From NCBI GenBank assembly GCA_963712995.1, contig CAVQKH010000012.1:248001-312000 (forward strand): 64,000 nt of DNA, written 5' to 3'. A program made the position numbers and the translations under genes. Every line of letters starts with the position of its first letter. Within the stretch, counting starts at the first letter, position 1. The notes under the pieces were generated by a model that worked only from the letters and a program-made list of their open reading frames with translations, had not been told where the DNA came from and searched no databases. Below are positions 9,475-18,446 of this stretch, piece by piece. The DNA comes from GCA-003244245 sp963712995 (lineage in GTDB: Bacteria > Actinomycetota > Actinomycetes > Mycobacteriales > Pseudonocardiaceae).

Positions 9475-10428
9475 ATGAGCCACACCCTCTACCCGATGCG
9501 CCGTTCCCGGTTGCAGCGCAGTGAACTCGCGGTGCCGGGATCGAACACCAGCTTCATCGACAAGGCGGCGGATAGCGCCGCCGATTTCGTGTTCCTCGAC
9601 CTGGAGGACGCTGTCGCTCCTGCGGACAAGGAGCAGGCTCGCCGCAACGTGATCGAGGCGCTGCGGGACATCGACTGGGCGGGCAAGGGCAAGACGGTGT
9701 CGGTGCGGATCAACGGGCTGGACACGCACTACATGTACCGCGACGTCGTCGACATCATGGAGCAGGCAGGTGATCGCCTGCACACCATCCTGGTGCCCAA
9801 GGTCGGCCTGCCCGCGGATCTCTACTGCGTGGAGACTCTGGTCAACCAGGTGGAGCAGGCCAAGGGCCACCCGAACAAGGTCGGTATCGAGGCGCTGATC
9901 GAGACCGCGTTGGGGATGGCGAACGTGGAGGCCATCGCCGCCGCTCCCGGCCGGTTGGAGGCACTGCACTTCGGGGTGGCCGACTACGCCGCGAGCAACC
10001 GGGCCCGCACCGTGAGCATCGGTGGCCTGAACCCGAATTATCCCGGTGATCAGTGGCATTTCGCGCTGTCCCGGATGATCGTGGCCTGCCGGGCCTACGG
10101 GCTGCGCCCGATCGACGGGCCGTTCGGGGACTTCTCCGACCCCGACGGTTTCAGGGCCAGCGCGCGGCGGGCGGCAGCCCTGGGCGCTGAGGGCAAGTGG
10201 GCGATCCACCCCAGCCAGATCGAACTGGCCAACGAGGTGTTCAGCCCGCCGGAAGCCGAGGTCGACCGGGCCCACCGGATCATCGAGGCGCTCCGGGAAG
10301 CCGAGGCGCAGGGTAAGGGCGCGGCGGCGGTGGATGGCAAGATGATCGACGCCGCCTCCGAGCGGATGGCGCAGACGGTGATCGCGATGGACGCGGCGAT
10401 CAAGGCGGCCGCGGCGAGCCGGGCCTGA
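9475..10428 (+). CDS. mclA: malyl-CoA lyase (CitE-like)
   Basis: Cleaves malyl-CoA to acetyl-CoA and glyoxylate, regenerating the amino acceptor of the serine cycle. CitE-family signatures are visible: the RSRLQRSELAVPG start, the metal-binding FVFLDLEDAVAP, and KWAIHPSQI near the C-terminus. ATG at 9475 is preceded by AGAAGGAG at 9461-9468. At 317 residues it has the usual size. Its place between sgaA and the malate thiokinase subunits makes malyl-CoA lyase more likely than citrate lyase beta. Confidence 0.9.
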   Translation: MSHTLYPMRRSRLQRSELAVPGSNTSFIDKAADSAADFVFLDLEDAVAPADKEQARRNVIEALRDIDWAGKGKTVSVRINGLDTHYMYRDVVDIMEQAGDRLHTILVPKVGLPADLYCVETLVNQVEQAKGHPNKVGIEALIETALGMANVEAIAAAPGRLEALHFGVADYAASNRARTVSIGGLNPNYPGDQWHFALSRMIVACRAYGLRPIDGPFGDFSDPDGFRASARRAAALGAEGKWAIHPSQIELANEVFSPPEAEVDRAHRIIEALREAEAQGKGAAAVDGKMIDAASERMAQTVIAMDAAIKAAAASRA

Positions 10429-10439
10429 AAGGGACGGGT

Positions 10440-11849
10440 GTGGACATTCACGAGTACCAGGCCAAGGAGATCCTGGCCCGCTTCGACGTACCGATCCCCC
10501 GCGGTGGTCTGGCCTACAGCCCGGAGCAGGCGTCCTACCGGTGTACCGAGATCGGCGGATCGGCCTGGGTGGTGAAGGCCCAGATCCACGCCGGGGGTCG
10601 GGGTGAAGCCGGCGGGGTGAAGATCTGTCACTCCGACCGCGAGGTGCAGGACGTCGCGAACAGCATGTTCGGCCGGCGGCTGGTCACCAAGCAGTCCGGG
10701 CCGCGGGGCAAGCTGATCTACCGGGTGTATGTCGAAGAAGCCACCGAGATCGCCCGCGAGTTGTACTTCGGCATCGTGCTGGATCGCCGCATCGAGCGGG
10801 TAATGATCATATCCTCGGCTGAGGGCGGCGTGGAGATCGAGGATCTGGCCGCATCCAGACCCGAGGCGCTGATCCGGACGACGATCGAGCCCGCGGCAGG
10901 TTTCCTCGAGTTCCAGGCCCGGGAGATCGCTTTCGCGCTGGGCTTACCAGCAGCGCTGATCGCCCAGGCCAGCCGGATCTTTCGGCGGGCCTACCGGGCC
11001 TTCCGGGATCTGGACGCCACCATGCTGGAGATCAACCCGCTGGTCCTGACCGGCAAGGGCAGCCTCGTCGCGCTGGACGCCAAGATGTCCTTCGACGACA
11101 ACGCACTGTTCCGGCATCTGGAGATCTCCGAGCTGCGGGACCGCAGCCAGGAGGACGCCAGAGAGAGCCATGCCGCTGACCGGGGGCTGGCCTACGTCGG
11201 CTTGGACGGCAACATCGGTTGCGTGATCAACGGCGCGGGGCTGGCGATGGCCACCATGGACATGATCAAATTTTCCGGTGGGGAGCCGGCGAACTTCCTC
11301 GACATCGGTGGCGGCGCCTCCCCCGAGCGGGTGCTCAAAGCGTGCCGAGCAGTGCTCCAGGACACCAAGGTCAAGACCCTGTTGATCAACATCTTCGCCG
11401 GCATCAACCGGTGCGACTGGGTCGCCGAGGGCATCGTAGCCGCATTCAAGGAGATCAATATCAAGGTCCCCGTGGTGGTGCGACTGGCCGGCACCCACGT
11501 CGAGCAAGGCCAGCAGATCCTGCGCGACTCCGGACTACCCATTATCACCGCCGAAACCCTGGCCGAGGCCGCGCAGAAGGCTGTCGACGTCGCAAAGGCT
11601 GTCGACGTGCGCAAGCACCGCCACTATCAGCGACTGACCGAATCACCGATCCTCGCCAAAATTATGCTTTGGGTGGCCCCGCGACCTCACTCGCGAAACC
11701 ATTCATCTCGACAAGCCGTCGCGAGGCACGCAGAAGGCAACTCCACGCACGACGCATTGCGGGGTGATGAGGATCGTAACACTCCCACGAGAGCTCCAAC
11801 TGAATCGCTCGACATCCCGCACACTGCAGCTGCCCGGTTACGGTTCTAG
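10440..11849 (+). CDS. mtkA: malate-CoA ligase beta subunit with foreign C-terminal tail
   Basis: ATP-grasp subunit of malate thiokinase, which forms malyl-CoA from malate, ATP and CoA. The N-terminus MDIHEYQAKEIL and the C-terminal CoA-ligase segment (FLDIGGGASPERV, NIFAGINRCDWVAEG) are clear. Known MtkA proteins end near residue 390. Here the frame runs on for about 80 residues from residue 389 into AT-richer DNA antisense to the amidohydrolase-like gene, so the tail is read-through into an insertion. An 18-bp in-frame duplication (KAVDVA/KAVDVR, 11577-11608) marks the junction. The core enzyme looks intact. Start GTG at 10440. Confidence 0.88.
   Translation: MDIHEYQAKEILARFDVPIPRGGLAYSPEQASYRCTEIGGSAWVVKAQIHAGGRGEAGGVKICHSDREVQDVANSMFGRRLVTKQSGPRGKLIYRVYVEEATEIARELYFGIVLDRRIERVMIISSAEGGVEIEDLAASRPEALIRTTIEPAAGFLEFQAREIAFALGLPAALIAQASRIFRRAYRAFRDLDATMLEINPLVLTGKGSLVALDAKMSFDDNALFRHLEISELRDRSQEDARESHAADRGLAYVGLDGNIGCVINGAGLAMATMDMIKFSGGEPANFLDIGGGASPERVLKACRAVLQDTKVKTLLINIFAGINRCDWVAEGIVAAFKEINIKVPVVVRLAGTHVEQGQQILRDSGLPIITAETLAEAAQKAVDVAKAVDVRKHRHYQRLTESPILAKIMLWVAPRPHSRNHSSRQAVARHAEGNSTHDALRGDEDRNTPTRAPTESLDIPHTAAARLRF
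11577..11608 (+). repeat. 18-bp-period tandem duplication at the mtkA 3' end
   Basis: AAGGCTGTCGACGT occurs at 11577-11590 and again at 11595-11608, so six codons are duplicated in frame. The repeat sits exactly where homology to MtkA ends. Confidence 0.8.
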
Positions 11850-12342
11850 GATTAGCCCCGAAGGGCCAGTTGACCGATGCTCTCAGACCGCTCACGACCG
11901 CTTCCTCCATGAATGGTCTCCAGAGGTCTTTGCTCATGTTCGGGTCCGGACCGAGACCGATGCATATTTCCAACCCTCTCGGACGCATCATATGTAGATC
12001 AATAATCGGCTACCCTCCAGCCAGTGTTCTGGCCCGCTTCACGTATGGATGGCCAACATCCCAATTCGGGTCTCCCAATTGATGCCCAGCGGTCCCTAAT
12101 GCCGACCCACCAGTCGCACGTGCCAAGGCAAACGCTAGATCAGCGGTACCCTGTTCAGCAATCTTCGCGACCCCATCGCGCACCTGTGCCGCCTCGTGCG
12201 GCGCGGAAAAAAGTAACCCGCTTCCCCGAATCAACTCCCATGACCCCATCGAATCCAACTCATATTCCCGCGGGCCAACTGCACGCAACTTCTCCTCCGG
12301 AACCAGCGGAACAATATCATCAAAAGCAGTCTCCAAGGCCAC
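11662..12342 (-). pseudogene. N-formylglutamate amidohydrolase-like gene with in-frame amber
   Basis: Family of zinc hydrolases that remove N-acyl groups from glutamate-like substrates. The first part reads LLFSAPHEAAQVRDG, the equivalent of the family SAPHGG segment. After an in-frame TAG at 12010-12012 (codon 111) the same frame continues with IIDLHMMRPRGLE, carrying the metal-binding D-x-H, and with a GGQ-like C-terminal domain (TVTGQLQ, IQLELSWECYD). No frameshift is needed; only the amber codon breaks it. GTG at 12342 is chosen because it lies eight bases after a TACAAT -10 box in a symmetric promoter. The frame is open up to 12411. It is either a recent nonsense mutant or a read-through gene. 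Confidence 0.6.
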
Positions 12343-12350
12343 GGGAACTG

Positions 12351-12380
12351 ATTGTACCCCAATACGGGAACCTGTACAAT
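12351..12380. promoter_or_regulatory. symmetric divergent promoter, both sides probably leaderless
   Basis: Arms ATTGTAC (12351-12357) and GTACAAT (12374-12380) form an inverted repeat with a 16-base spacer. On plus it reads as -35 TTGTAC, 17 bp, -10 TACAAT, with the ATG at 12388 seven bases later. On minus the same bases give -35 TTGTAC, 17 bp, -10 TACAAT, with a GTG at 12342 eight bases later. Each -35 overlaps the other strand's -10. Neither start has a Shine-Dalgarno sequence, which fits leaderless mRNAs. It could also be an operator. Confidence 0.65.
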
Positions 12381-12387
12381 TGGAACA

Positions 12388-13299
12388 ATGAAGGAGATTG
12401 CGGTTCTGCACTATCCTACCGTGCGAAGTGCCAACTGGAAATTGTTATGCCAGGCTGCGCGGAGTCGTGGCATCCGGCTCACAACCTGGGAGCCCCACCG
12501 ACTTCAGATTCACTGTACGGACAGGGAGATATCGGTGTGTTACGACGGCAAACCGGCACGGCCAGAAATCGTTATGCACCGCACAGTGGCAGCATTTCAA
12601 GGAATCGTGATTCCTGCGTTAAAAATATGGGCATCCAGAGAAACCGTGGTCTTGAACGAACCAGAGGCCGCATACCGTTCGAGAGACAAGTTGTTGACCT
12701 ACCTTACGTTACACCGCGCTCAGGTACCAATCGTCCACACGATCGCTTTCATCGAACCGAGCGAAAGAGCGATAAAACCCCTCGAAGGATATCATGGAGT
12801 AATCCTGAAACCGGCCCATGGGACCCGAGGGGAAGGAATACAAGCTTTTGAATCGGCTGGCGAATTTCTGGCAACGTGGGAAAAAAGATTTCAACAACAG
12901 TCATTTTCGTCGTTTGCGCGGGAGCATTACGTTGTCCAACCTTTGATTAACGGAGGTGGTCGTGACTTGCGCGCGTTCGTAGTGAACGGTGTTTGTGTCG
13001 CATTGATACAGCGACAAGCGGCTCCCGGAGAGGTCAGGGCCAATCTCACGCTCGGTGCCACCTCCACCCATCTTTCCCTTAACCATCCAGCCGCGGTCGT
13101 TGCGGTAAAGGCGTTGGAAGCATGCCGACTCGACTATGGAGGCGTCGACCTGATCGAGGACGACGAAGGGACTATCCTGGTCTTGGAAGTCGATGCGTGG
13201 GCTGGCTTTTCAGGTATTTCCGCCGCAACCGGCGAAGACGTCGCCGATGCTATCCTCCACCTCGCCATCACACGCTGTCCGGGAGGCACTACCACATGA
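12388..13299 (+). CDS. RimK/LysX-like ATP-grasp ligase 1
   Basis: Predicted amide- or peptide-forming ligase of 303 residues that would activate a carboxylate as acyl phosphate. The ATP-grasp core is visible: GVILKPAHGTRGEG (ATP-binding loop), DLRAFVVNGVCVALIQR, and GGVDLIEDDEGTILVLEVD near residues 255-275. The usual final metal ligand motif E-x-N is E-x-D here. The stop overlaps the next gene's ATG (ATGA at 13296-13299), so two ligases are made together. ATG at 12388 lies seven bases after a -10 box without a ribosome site. DNA is AT-richer than the flanking operon. The substrate is unknown. Confidence 0.8.
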   Translation: MKEIAVLHYPTVRSANWKLLCQAARSRGIRLTTWEPHRLQIHCTDREISVCYDGKPARPEIVMHRTVAAFQGIVIPALKIWASRETVVLNEPEAAYRSRDKLLTYLTLHRAQVPIVHTIAFIEPSERAIKPLEGYHGVILKPAHGTRGEGIQAFESAGEFLATWEKRFQQQSFSSFAREHYVVQPLINGGGRDLRAFVVNGVCVALIQRQAAPGEVRANLTLGATSTHLSLNHPAAVVAVKALEACRLDYGGVDLIEDDEGTILVLEVDAWAGFSGISAATGEDVADAILHLAITRCPGGTTT

Positions 13300-14165
13300 C
13301 GCTGGGGATCCCTCGCAATCCGTATGCGCTGAACGTGTCTAGCCGGCTTGTCGAAGCGGCCGCTGAGCTTAATTTACCTGTACGCATCATCGACCTTCCG
13401 ACGCTCACTGTCCACGTCGGCTTGAACGGAGACGCGACTGTCCGTGATATCACCGGCGCCATCGATATCACCAGCCTTGCGCCATACATTCTTTTCGGGT
13501 ACCCGACGACGGTGCATGCCCTCCGTATACTTTCTCGCCAAGCGTACACACAGAACCCGATAGATAGCGTATTGACGGCGGACGATAAGGCGGCGACAGC
13601 GGTCAAGCTGTCGCTCGCCGCACTCCCCCAGGTGCCAAGCACTATCTGCTCACTTGACTTGGAGCGTGCGCTGTCAGTGGCCGAAGAAACCCGGTATCCG
13701 GTAGTCATCAAGCGCACGCACGGCGCACAGGGCCGATGGGTTCGTCGCGCTGAAAATGCCGCCTTTCTGATACAGGCTTTCCACGAACTAGAGTCCGAGG
13801 GCCCTGGAGCGCTGATCATACAACCGGAAGTTGCCGAGTTCAACGGACGCAGCATCAGAGCCGTGATAACGGATGGTAATTTACTAGCCGCGACCCTGCG
13901 GACAGCCGCCGGCAACGAATGGCGAAGCAACATTGCAAGCGGAGCAACGCAGCATCGTGTTGACCTGCCACTCCACGAATGCAAGTTGGCAGAGAATGCG
14001 GCACGCACCCTCGGGCTTGGTCATGCCGGAATCGATATTTTGCGAACGACACATGGCTCGCGCATTCTGGAGGTGAACTCCTGCCCCGATTTTACCAGCA
14101 TGCTTCCCTACTTCGACGAAGATCTTACACGGGCAGTCCTACTGTCATGCTCACTATCTTCGTAA
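13296..14165 (+). CDS. RimK/LysX-like ATP-grasp ligase 2
   Basis: Second ATP-grasp ligase, 289 residues, coupled to the first by an ATGA overlap. It has VVIKRTHGAQGRWV (ATP loop), RSIRAVITDGNLLAATLR, the EWRSNIASGA loop typical of RimK/LysX proteins, and a canonical metal site in ILEVNSCPDF. The two ligases are only distantly alike, so they may add different residues or act on successive intermediates. The frame is open upstream of 13296, but that part merely overlaps gene 1. The intact catalytic set suggests an active enzyme of unknown substrate; glutamylation of a peptide or cofactor is one possibility. Confidence 0.82.
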   Translation: MTLGIPRNPYALNVSSRLVEAAAELNLPVRIIDLPTLTVHVGLNGDATVRDITGAIDITSLAPYILFGYPTTVHALRILSRQAYTQNPIDSVLTADDKAATAVKLSLAALPQVPSTICSLDLERALSVAEETRYPVVIKRTHGAQGRWVRRAENAAFLIQAFHELESEGPGALIIQPEVAEFNGRSIRAVITDGNLLAATLRTAAGNEWRSNIASGATQHRVDLPLHECKLAENAARTLGLGHAGIDILRTTHGSRILEVNSCPDFTSMLPYFDEDLTRAVLLSCSLSS

Positions 14166-14914
14166 ATTAAGTCGGACCTCACGGCCATGACCCTCGGGGC
14201 GGACGGGGCATACGCAACGGCGCTAAGCTGAGAAAAATAGCGAAGATCCCCCTAGCAGCAGTGGCCATCCACGTGCTTCCGGGAGTGCTGCGGCTGTTAT
14301 CACGAGACCCACAACCGGAAGGGCAACCTGGTTAAGCTGGCCAATCAAGGCTGGTCGAAGTTTCCGACGCATCTCCATAACGGTGTTGGGAGGTATGTTG
14401 AGGGTACGCCGAATCGGAGCGGGCACCCTAGCTATCAAATGGGCGGGAAAATCCTCCGGAAGAGGTGCCGCATCAAGGCGTAAACCCGCCGAAGGCGCTT
14501 GGATGAAGACGAGCTGTGTCCTTGAGATCATCGTCTCCGGGATGCGCCTGTACGACTCGAAAGACAACGGTCTGACTACGAAAAGCTGCACGCAGAAGCA
14601 ATTCGACACACACGTCAAGCCACCGGAAAATCATGAACAAGCAACCTAAGGGTTGCCGCCAACGACCTCACTAACCGATTACGCGGCAAACGAGCGGTGA
14701 TCCTTCTGGATGCCGCGTTCAACCGTTCCTGAAAGAAAATCTTGGGGATCGCTGACAGAGTACCATGTGGACACGTACAGTGGCCGCGCGGTAGGCATAC
14801 GGCCGCGCGGCCACGCACCGCTCTACCAGCTTGCCGTGGCGTGCTTGCTCACTGAGCCGGTTACACTGAACCGGTTACAACACCTGAACTCGTGGGAAGG
14901 TCTCGAATAGATCC
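14166..14914. other. AT-richer spacer between ATP-grasp genes and mtkB, no confident gene
   Basis: The AT-richer cassette continues here and returns to normal composition by about 14890. Open frames of 131 codons (14223-14618, minus) and 67 codons (14615-14818, minus) overlap by four bases. They match nothing I recognise and have no clear ribosome sites. The first ends in a hydrophobic stretch and might be a small membrane protein. A GGGAAGG ribosome site at 14892-14898 serves mtkB. Confidence 0.4.
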
Positions 14915-15877
14915 ATGGCCATTCTGATCGACGAGACCACCCGCGTGGTGGTGCAGGGCATCACCGGGCGTATCGGCCGTTTCCACACCGAAGAGATGAT
15001 CGACTACGGCACCAACGTGGTCGCCGGCGTCACCCCGGGCAAGGGCGGCGAGGCCGTGCTGGACCGGCCGGTGTTCAACACCATGAAAGATGCCGTGGTA
15101 GAGACGGGAGCGAGCGCCTCGATCGTGTTCGTGCCGCCGCCGTTCGCCGCCGACTCCCTCATGGAGGCCGCCGACGCGGGGATCCGGTTCTGCGTCTGCA
15201 TCACCGACGGCATCCCGATGCAGGACATGATGAAGGTCAAGCGCTACATGCGCCGCTACCGCGCGCAGCAGAAGATGACCCTGACCGGGCCGAACTGCGC
15301 AGGCACCATCTCACCTGGACGCTCATTGCTGGGCATCATGCCCGGCCACATCTACCTGCCAGGACGAGTCGGGGTGATCGGACGCTCGGGCACCCTGGGC
15401 TACGAGGCCGCGACCCAGATGAAGGACCTCGGCATCGGGGTATCCACCTCGGTCGGCATCGGCGGCGACCCGGTCAACGGGTCCTCCTTCCGGGATCATC
15501 TGGCCCTGTTCGAAGCCGACCCGGACACCGACGCGGTGGTCATGGTTGGGGAGATCGGCGGTCCGCAGGAAGTCGAGGGCGCCGACTACGTGCGCAACCA
15601 CATGACCAAACCGGTGATCGCCTACATCGCCGGGCTCTCCGCCCCCAAGGGCCGCAAGATGGGCCACGCCGGCGCGATCGTGTCCGCAGTGGGGGAATCC
15701 GCTCAGGAGAAGATCGAGATCCTCATCTCCGCCGGCATCACCGTGGCCCCCAACCCGTCGTGCATCGGCGAGACCGTGGCTCGGGTCCTCTCCGAGCACG
15801 GTCTGCTCGGTGGCTCTTCACGAGCAGCTAACCTCCTTGTTGATCACCTTGAAGGACAGCCAACGCCGGGAATCTGA
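14915..15877 (+). CDS. mtkB: malate-CoA ligase alpha subunit
   Basis: Partner of mtkA in malate thiokinase; it binds CoA and carries the phosphorylated histidine, here His251 in KMGHAGAIV. The N-terminal CoA-binding Rossmann part (VVVQGITGRIGRFHTEEM) is typical of the succinyl-CoA synthetase alpha family. It has 320 residues, with about 20 extra residues at the C-terminus after the usual end. Normally it follows mtkA directly; here about 3 kb intervene, so expression may depend on read-through from the ATP-grasp operon or a new promoter. Confidence 0.92.
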   Translation: MAILIDETTRVVVQGITGRIGRFHTEEMIDYGTNVVAGVTPGKGGEAVLDRPVFNTMKDAVVETGASASIVFVPPPFAADSLMEAADAGIRFCVCITDGIPMQDMMKVKRYMRRYRAQQKMTLTGPNCAGTISPGRSLLGIMPGHIYLPGRVGVIGRSGTLGYEAATQMKDLGIGVSTSVGIGGDPVNGSSFRDHLALFEADPDTDAVVMVGEIGGPQEVEGADYVRNHMTKPVIAYIAGLSAPKGRKMGHAGAIVSAVGESAQEKIEILISAGITVAPNPSCIGETVARVLSEHGLLGGSSRAANLLVDHLEGQPTPGI

Positions 15878-15895
15878 GCTGGGAGGAGGATCGCC

Positions 15896-16865
15896 GTGGA
15901 GCAACCCGTCATCGTCGTCACCCGGCGCTGGCCGGCCTCGGTCGAGCAGGAACTGACGCGGCGCTTTCCGGATGTCCGGCTCAACGCCGACGACGTCCCG
16001 CTGGGCCGCGACGGGCTGCGCGCCGCGTTGGAGCAGGCCGACGTCGTGCTGCCCACTGTCTCCGACCGGCTGCCGGCCGAGTTGTTCGAGGGCGAGCTGC
16101 GGACCAGGTTCCTGGGCAACTTCGGCGTCGGCTACAACCACATCGACACCGAGGCCGCGGCCAAGGCCGGAATCGTCGTGACGAACACCCCGCGGGTGCT
16201 CACCGACACCACCGCCGATACCGCGATGACCTTGCTGCTGATGGTCGCCCGCCGGGCCGGCGAGGGGGAACGCGAGGTCCGCGCCGGGCGCTGGACCGGA
16301 TGGCGCCCCACCCACATGATGGGCGCCGACGTCACCGGCAAGACGCTGGGCATCCTGGGCATGGGCCGGATCGGGGTGGCGGTGGCCCGCCGCGGGCACT
16401 TCGGCTTCGGCATGCCGGTGGTCTTCTACGACCCGGTCGATTTCGAGCCCGACCACGGGATCCCCGGCGCCCGCCGGGTCGGCACCGTCGAGGAGGTGCT
16501 GGACGCTCGCCGACTTCGTGTCCCTGCACATGCCCGGCGGTACTCAGAACACCCACCTCATCGACGCCGCAGCACTGGCCCGGATGAAGCCCACCGCGTT
16601 CCTGGTCAACAGCGCCCGCGGCGACATCGTCGACCAGCAGGCGCTGATCGAAGCTTTACGCGCCGGCACGATCGCCGGCGCCGGGCTCGACGTCTACGAG
16701 GGTGAACCCGAGATCCCGGCCGAGCTGATCGAACTGAACAACGCCGTACTGCTCCCCCACCTGGGCAGCGCAACGTTGGAGACCCGCACCGCCATGGGCA
16801 TGCTCGTCCTCGCCAACCTGCAGGACTTCCTGGAAGGCCGCGAACCCTCCTGCCGCGTCGCCTGA
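15896..16865 (+). pseudogene. hprA: hydroxypyruvate reductase, one-base frameshift
   Basis: D-2-hydroxyacid dehydrogenase that would reduce hydroxypyruvate to glycerate, the last step encoded in this serine-cycle operon. The N-terminal two thirds (NFGVGYNHID, NAD motif GILGMGRIG) are in one frame. At about 16505 the reading shifts by one base, and the rest (SLHMPGG, NSARGDIVDQ, GAGLDVYEGEP, LLPHLGSAT) continues in the frame of 16518-16865. Removing a single base near 16505 restores about 322 residues with the family LADFVSLHMP junction. GTG at 15896 has a strong GGGAGGAGGA site. A sequencing error, true inactivation or a recoding event cannot be told apart here. Confidence 0.85.
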
Positions 16866-17303
16866 AACCGCACCCGCTGAGCTGGAGCCCGCCGCTGTGG
16901 TTGCATGACGTCGCTGTGCTATTGAGTCCCGGACACGGCTTCGACGAACTGTCCGAGCTCGCGGCGTTCCTGCACGCGGCGCGCTGGGGCGACGGATGTT
17001 CTCCTCCCCCAAGGCATTCGCCCAGACACTCGACGTGCACCTCACCCGATCGTCCCGCCGGCTCGACAATTATCGTGACCCACCCCTAACGGGCCACCGG
17101 ACGCGCTCACCCTGGTGTCGCCGAGTTTGACACCAGGCGGCGCTCTGGGCAGCGACAGGCCTTCGAGGGATGCCGGTCTCCTCGGTGGTTCTTTGCTCCT
17201 GAGTAGCGGGGCCTCAGTGTTTTCGCTGGGGGCGTAATACTCGTGTCCGGGCTGCCGGGTTGGGTGGCCGAAACTGTCAGACCTGGTTTGTAACGTTCGG
17301 GTT
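16866..17303. other. non-coding region, no gene seen
   Basis: Short frames only. A stretch at 16900-17000 reads like a helical protein fragment on plus (LSPGHGFDELSELAAFLHA) but has no start, length or recognised homology. Nothing else is recognised. Confidence 0.4.
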
Positions 17304-18446
17304 GTGATGGTGCGGCAGCTGATTCCCCCGGGCCTGGCCGAGATTGCGCCGGGTCCGGAGTTGAGTGCGCTGCTGGCCGGGATCGACATTTCCGCACTCA
17401 CCGGTTCTGACGCCGTCGAGGTATTGCGGGCCCGCGCGCGACAGTTGTCCCACGAGCAGGCCCGATTGCTGGCCACCATGGTGGAGGTCGGGTTGTGCGA
17501 CCCCGGCGCCCACGGCGATGAGGTAGCCCGGCTCGCCGAGCCTCCGGTGTACGCCGCGGATGAGATCCGCGCCGCGTTGGCCTGGACCCGCCGCGCCGCC
17601 GACCGGGAACTCGGCTTCGCCGAGGCCGTGGTGCTGCGGATGCCGACAGTGTTCACGGCACTGGAGACCGGCCGGATCGACCGGAACAAGGCCTGGGTCT
17701 TCGCCGATCTGTGCACTGATCTGACACCCGAGCAGGCCGAGGTGGTCTGCACCCGGCTGCTGCCCCATGCCCAGCGGCTGACCACCGGGGAACTCGCGGC
17801 GCGGATCAAGAAGCTGGCGATTGCGCTGGATCCGGAGTGGGCTGCCCGCCGGTACGCGAGTGCGGTGCGGGACCGGGCTGGGGCATTATCCCTGCCGAGA
17901 TCGCTCGCACCATGGTGACTGCGCAACGTGCCGCCCCGTGGCGTTTTGCGATCACCGACGCCACCGGACAGCTGCTGCTCGCGGGGATCACCCGTCGGCG
18001 GTCCCACCACCCAGCTCCCGAGCACACCCCCAGCCAGCTTCCACCGTGCCGGGGCGGGATCGTAGAACTCCAGCTCCCTGCCACCCTGCTCATCGAGCTC
18101 GCCACCGACCCCGACGCCTGCGGGCCGTGGACCGGTGTAGTAGCCGACATCGCGGCCCAGTACACCCGCTACGCCCAGGACGGCTGGCGCGGCCTCGACG
18201 CCCAGGACCCCACCGCCCGCTTCGCCGGAGCAGCGCTACGCCGCCATGTCCAAATCCGCGACCGATCCTGCGTGCACCCCGGGTGCCGGACCAGCGCCCA
18301 CAGCGCCGACCTCGACCACACCCGCGATCACACCCTCGGCGGAACCACCACGGAAGCCAATTCCGGACCACTTTGCCGGCATGATCACCAGTTGAAGACC
18401 GTCGGCCGGTGGCGGCTCCACCAGCCCCTGCCAGGGAATTTCACTT
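17304..18446 (+). pseudogene. DUF222-HNH endonuclease, 5' part, internally deleted and split
   Basis: Actinobacterial multi-copy nuclease-like family with an N-terminal DUF222 and a C-terminal HNH domain. Residues from 17304 match DUF222 up to RRYASAVRDR. The sequence then jumps to GIIPAEIART in another frame at about 17875, so roughly 150 residues of the middle are missing. The HNH motif is present (RSCVHPGCRTSA, DLDHTRDHTLGG, LCRHDHQLK). The gene stops at GNFTW, where an integrative element begins; its 3' end lies at 37149-37351. It was therefore damaged twice. Confidence 0.85.

Noticed and set aside
14383..14649. 88-codon plus frame in the AT-richer spacer
   Set aside because: No ribosome site, no recognisable domain and overlap with an equally plausible minus frame.
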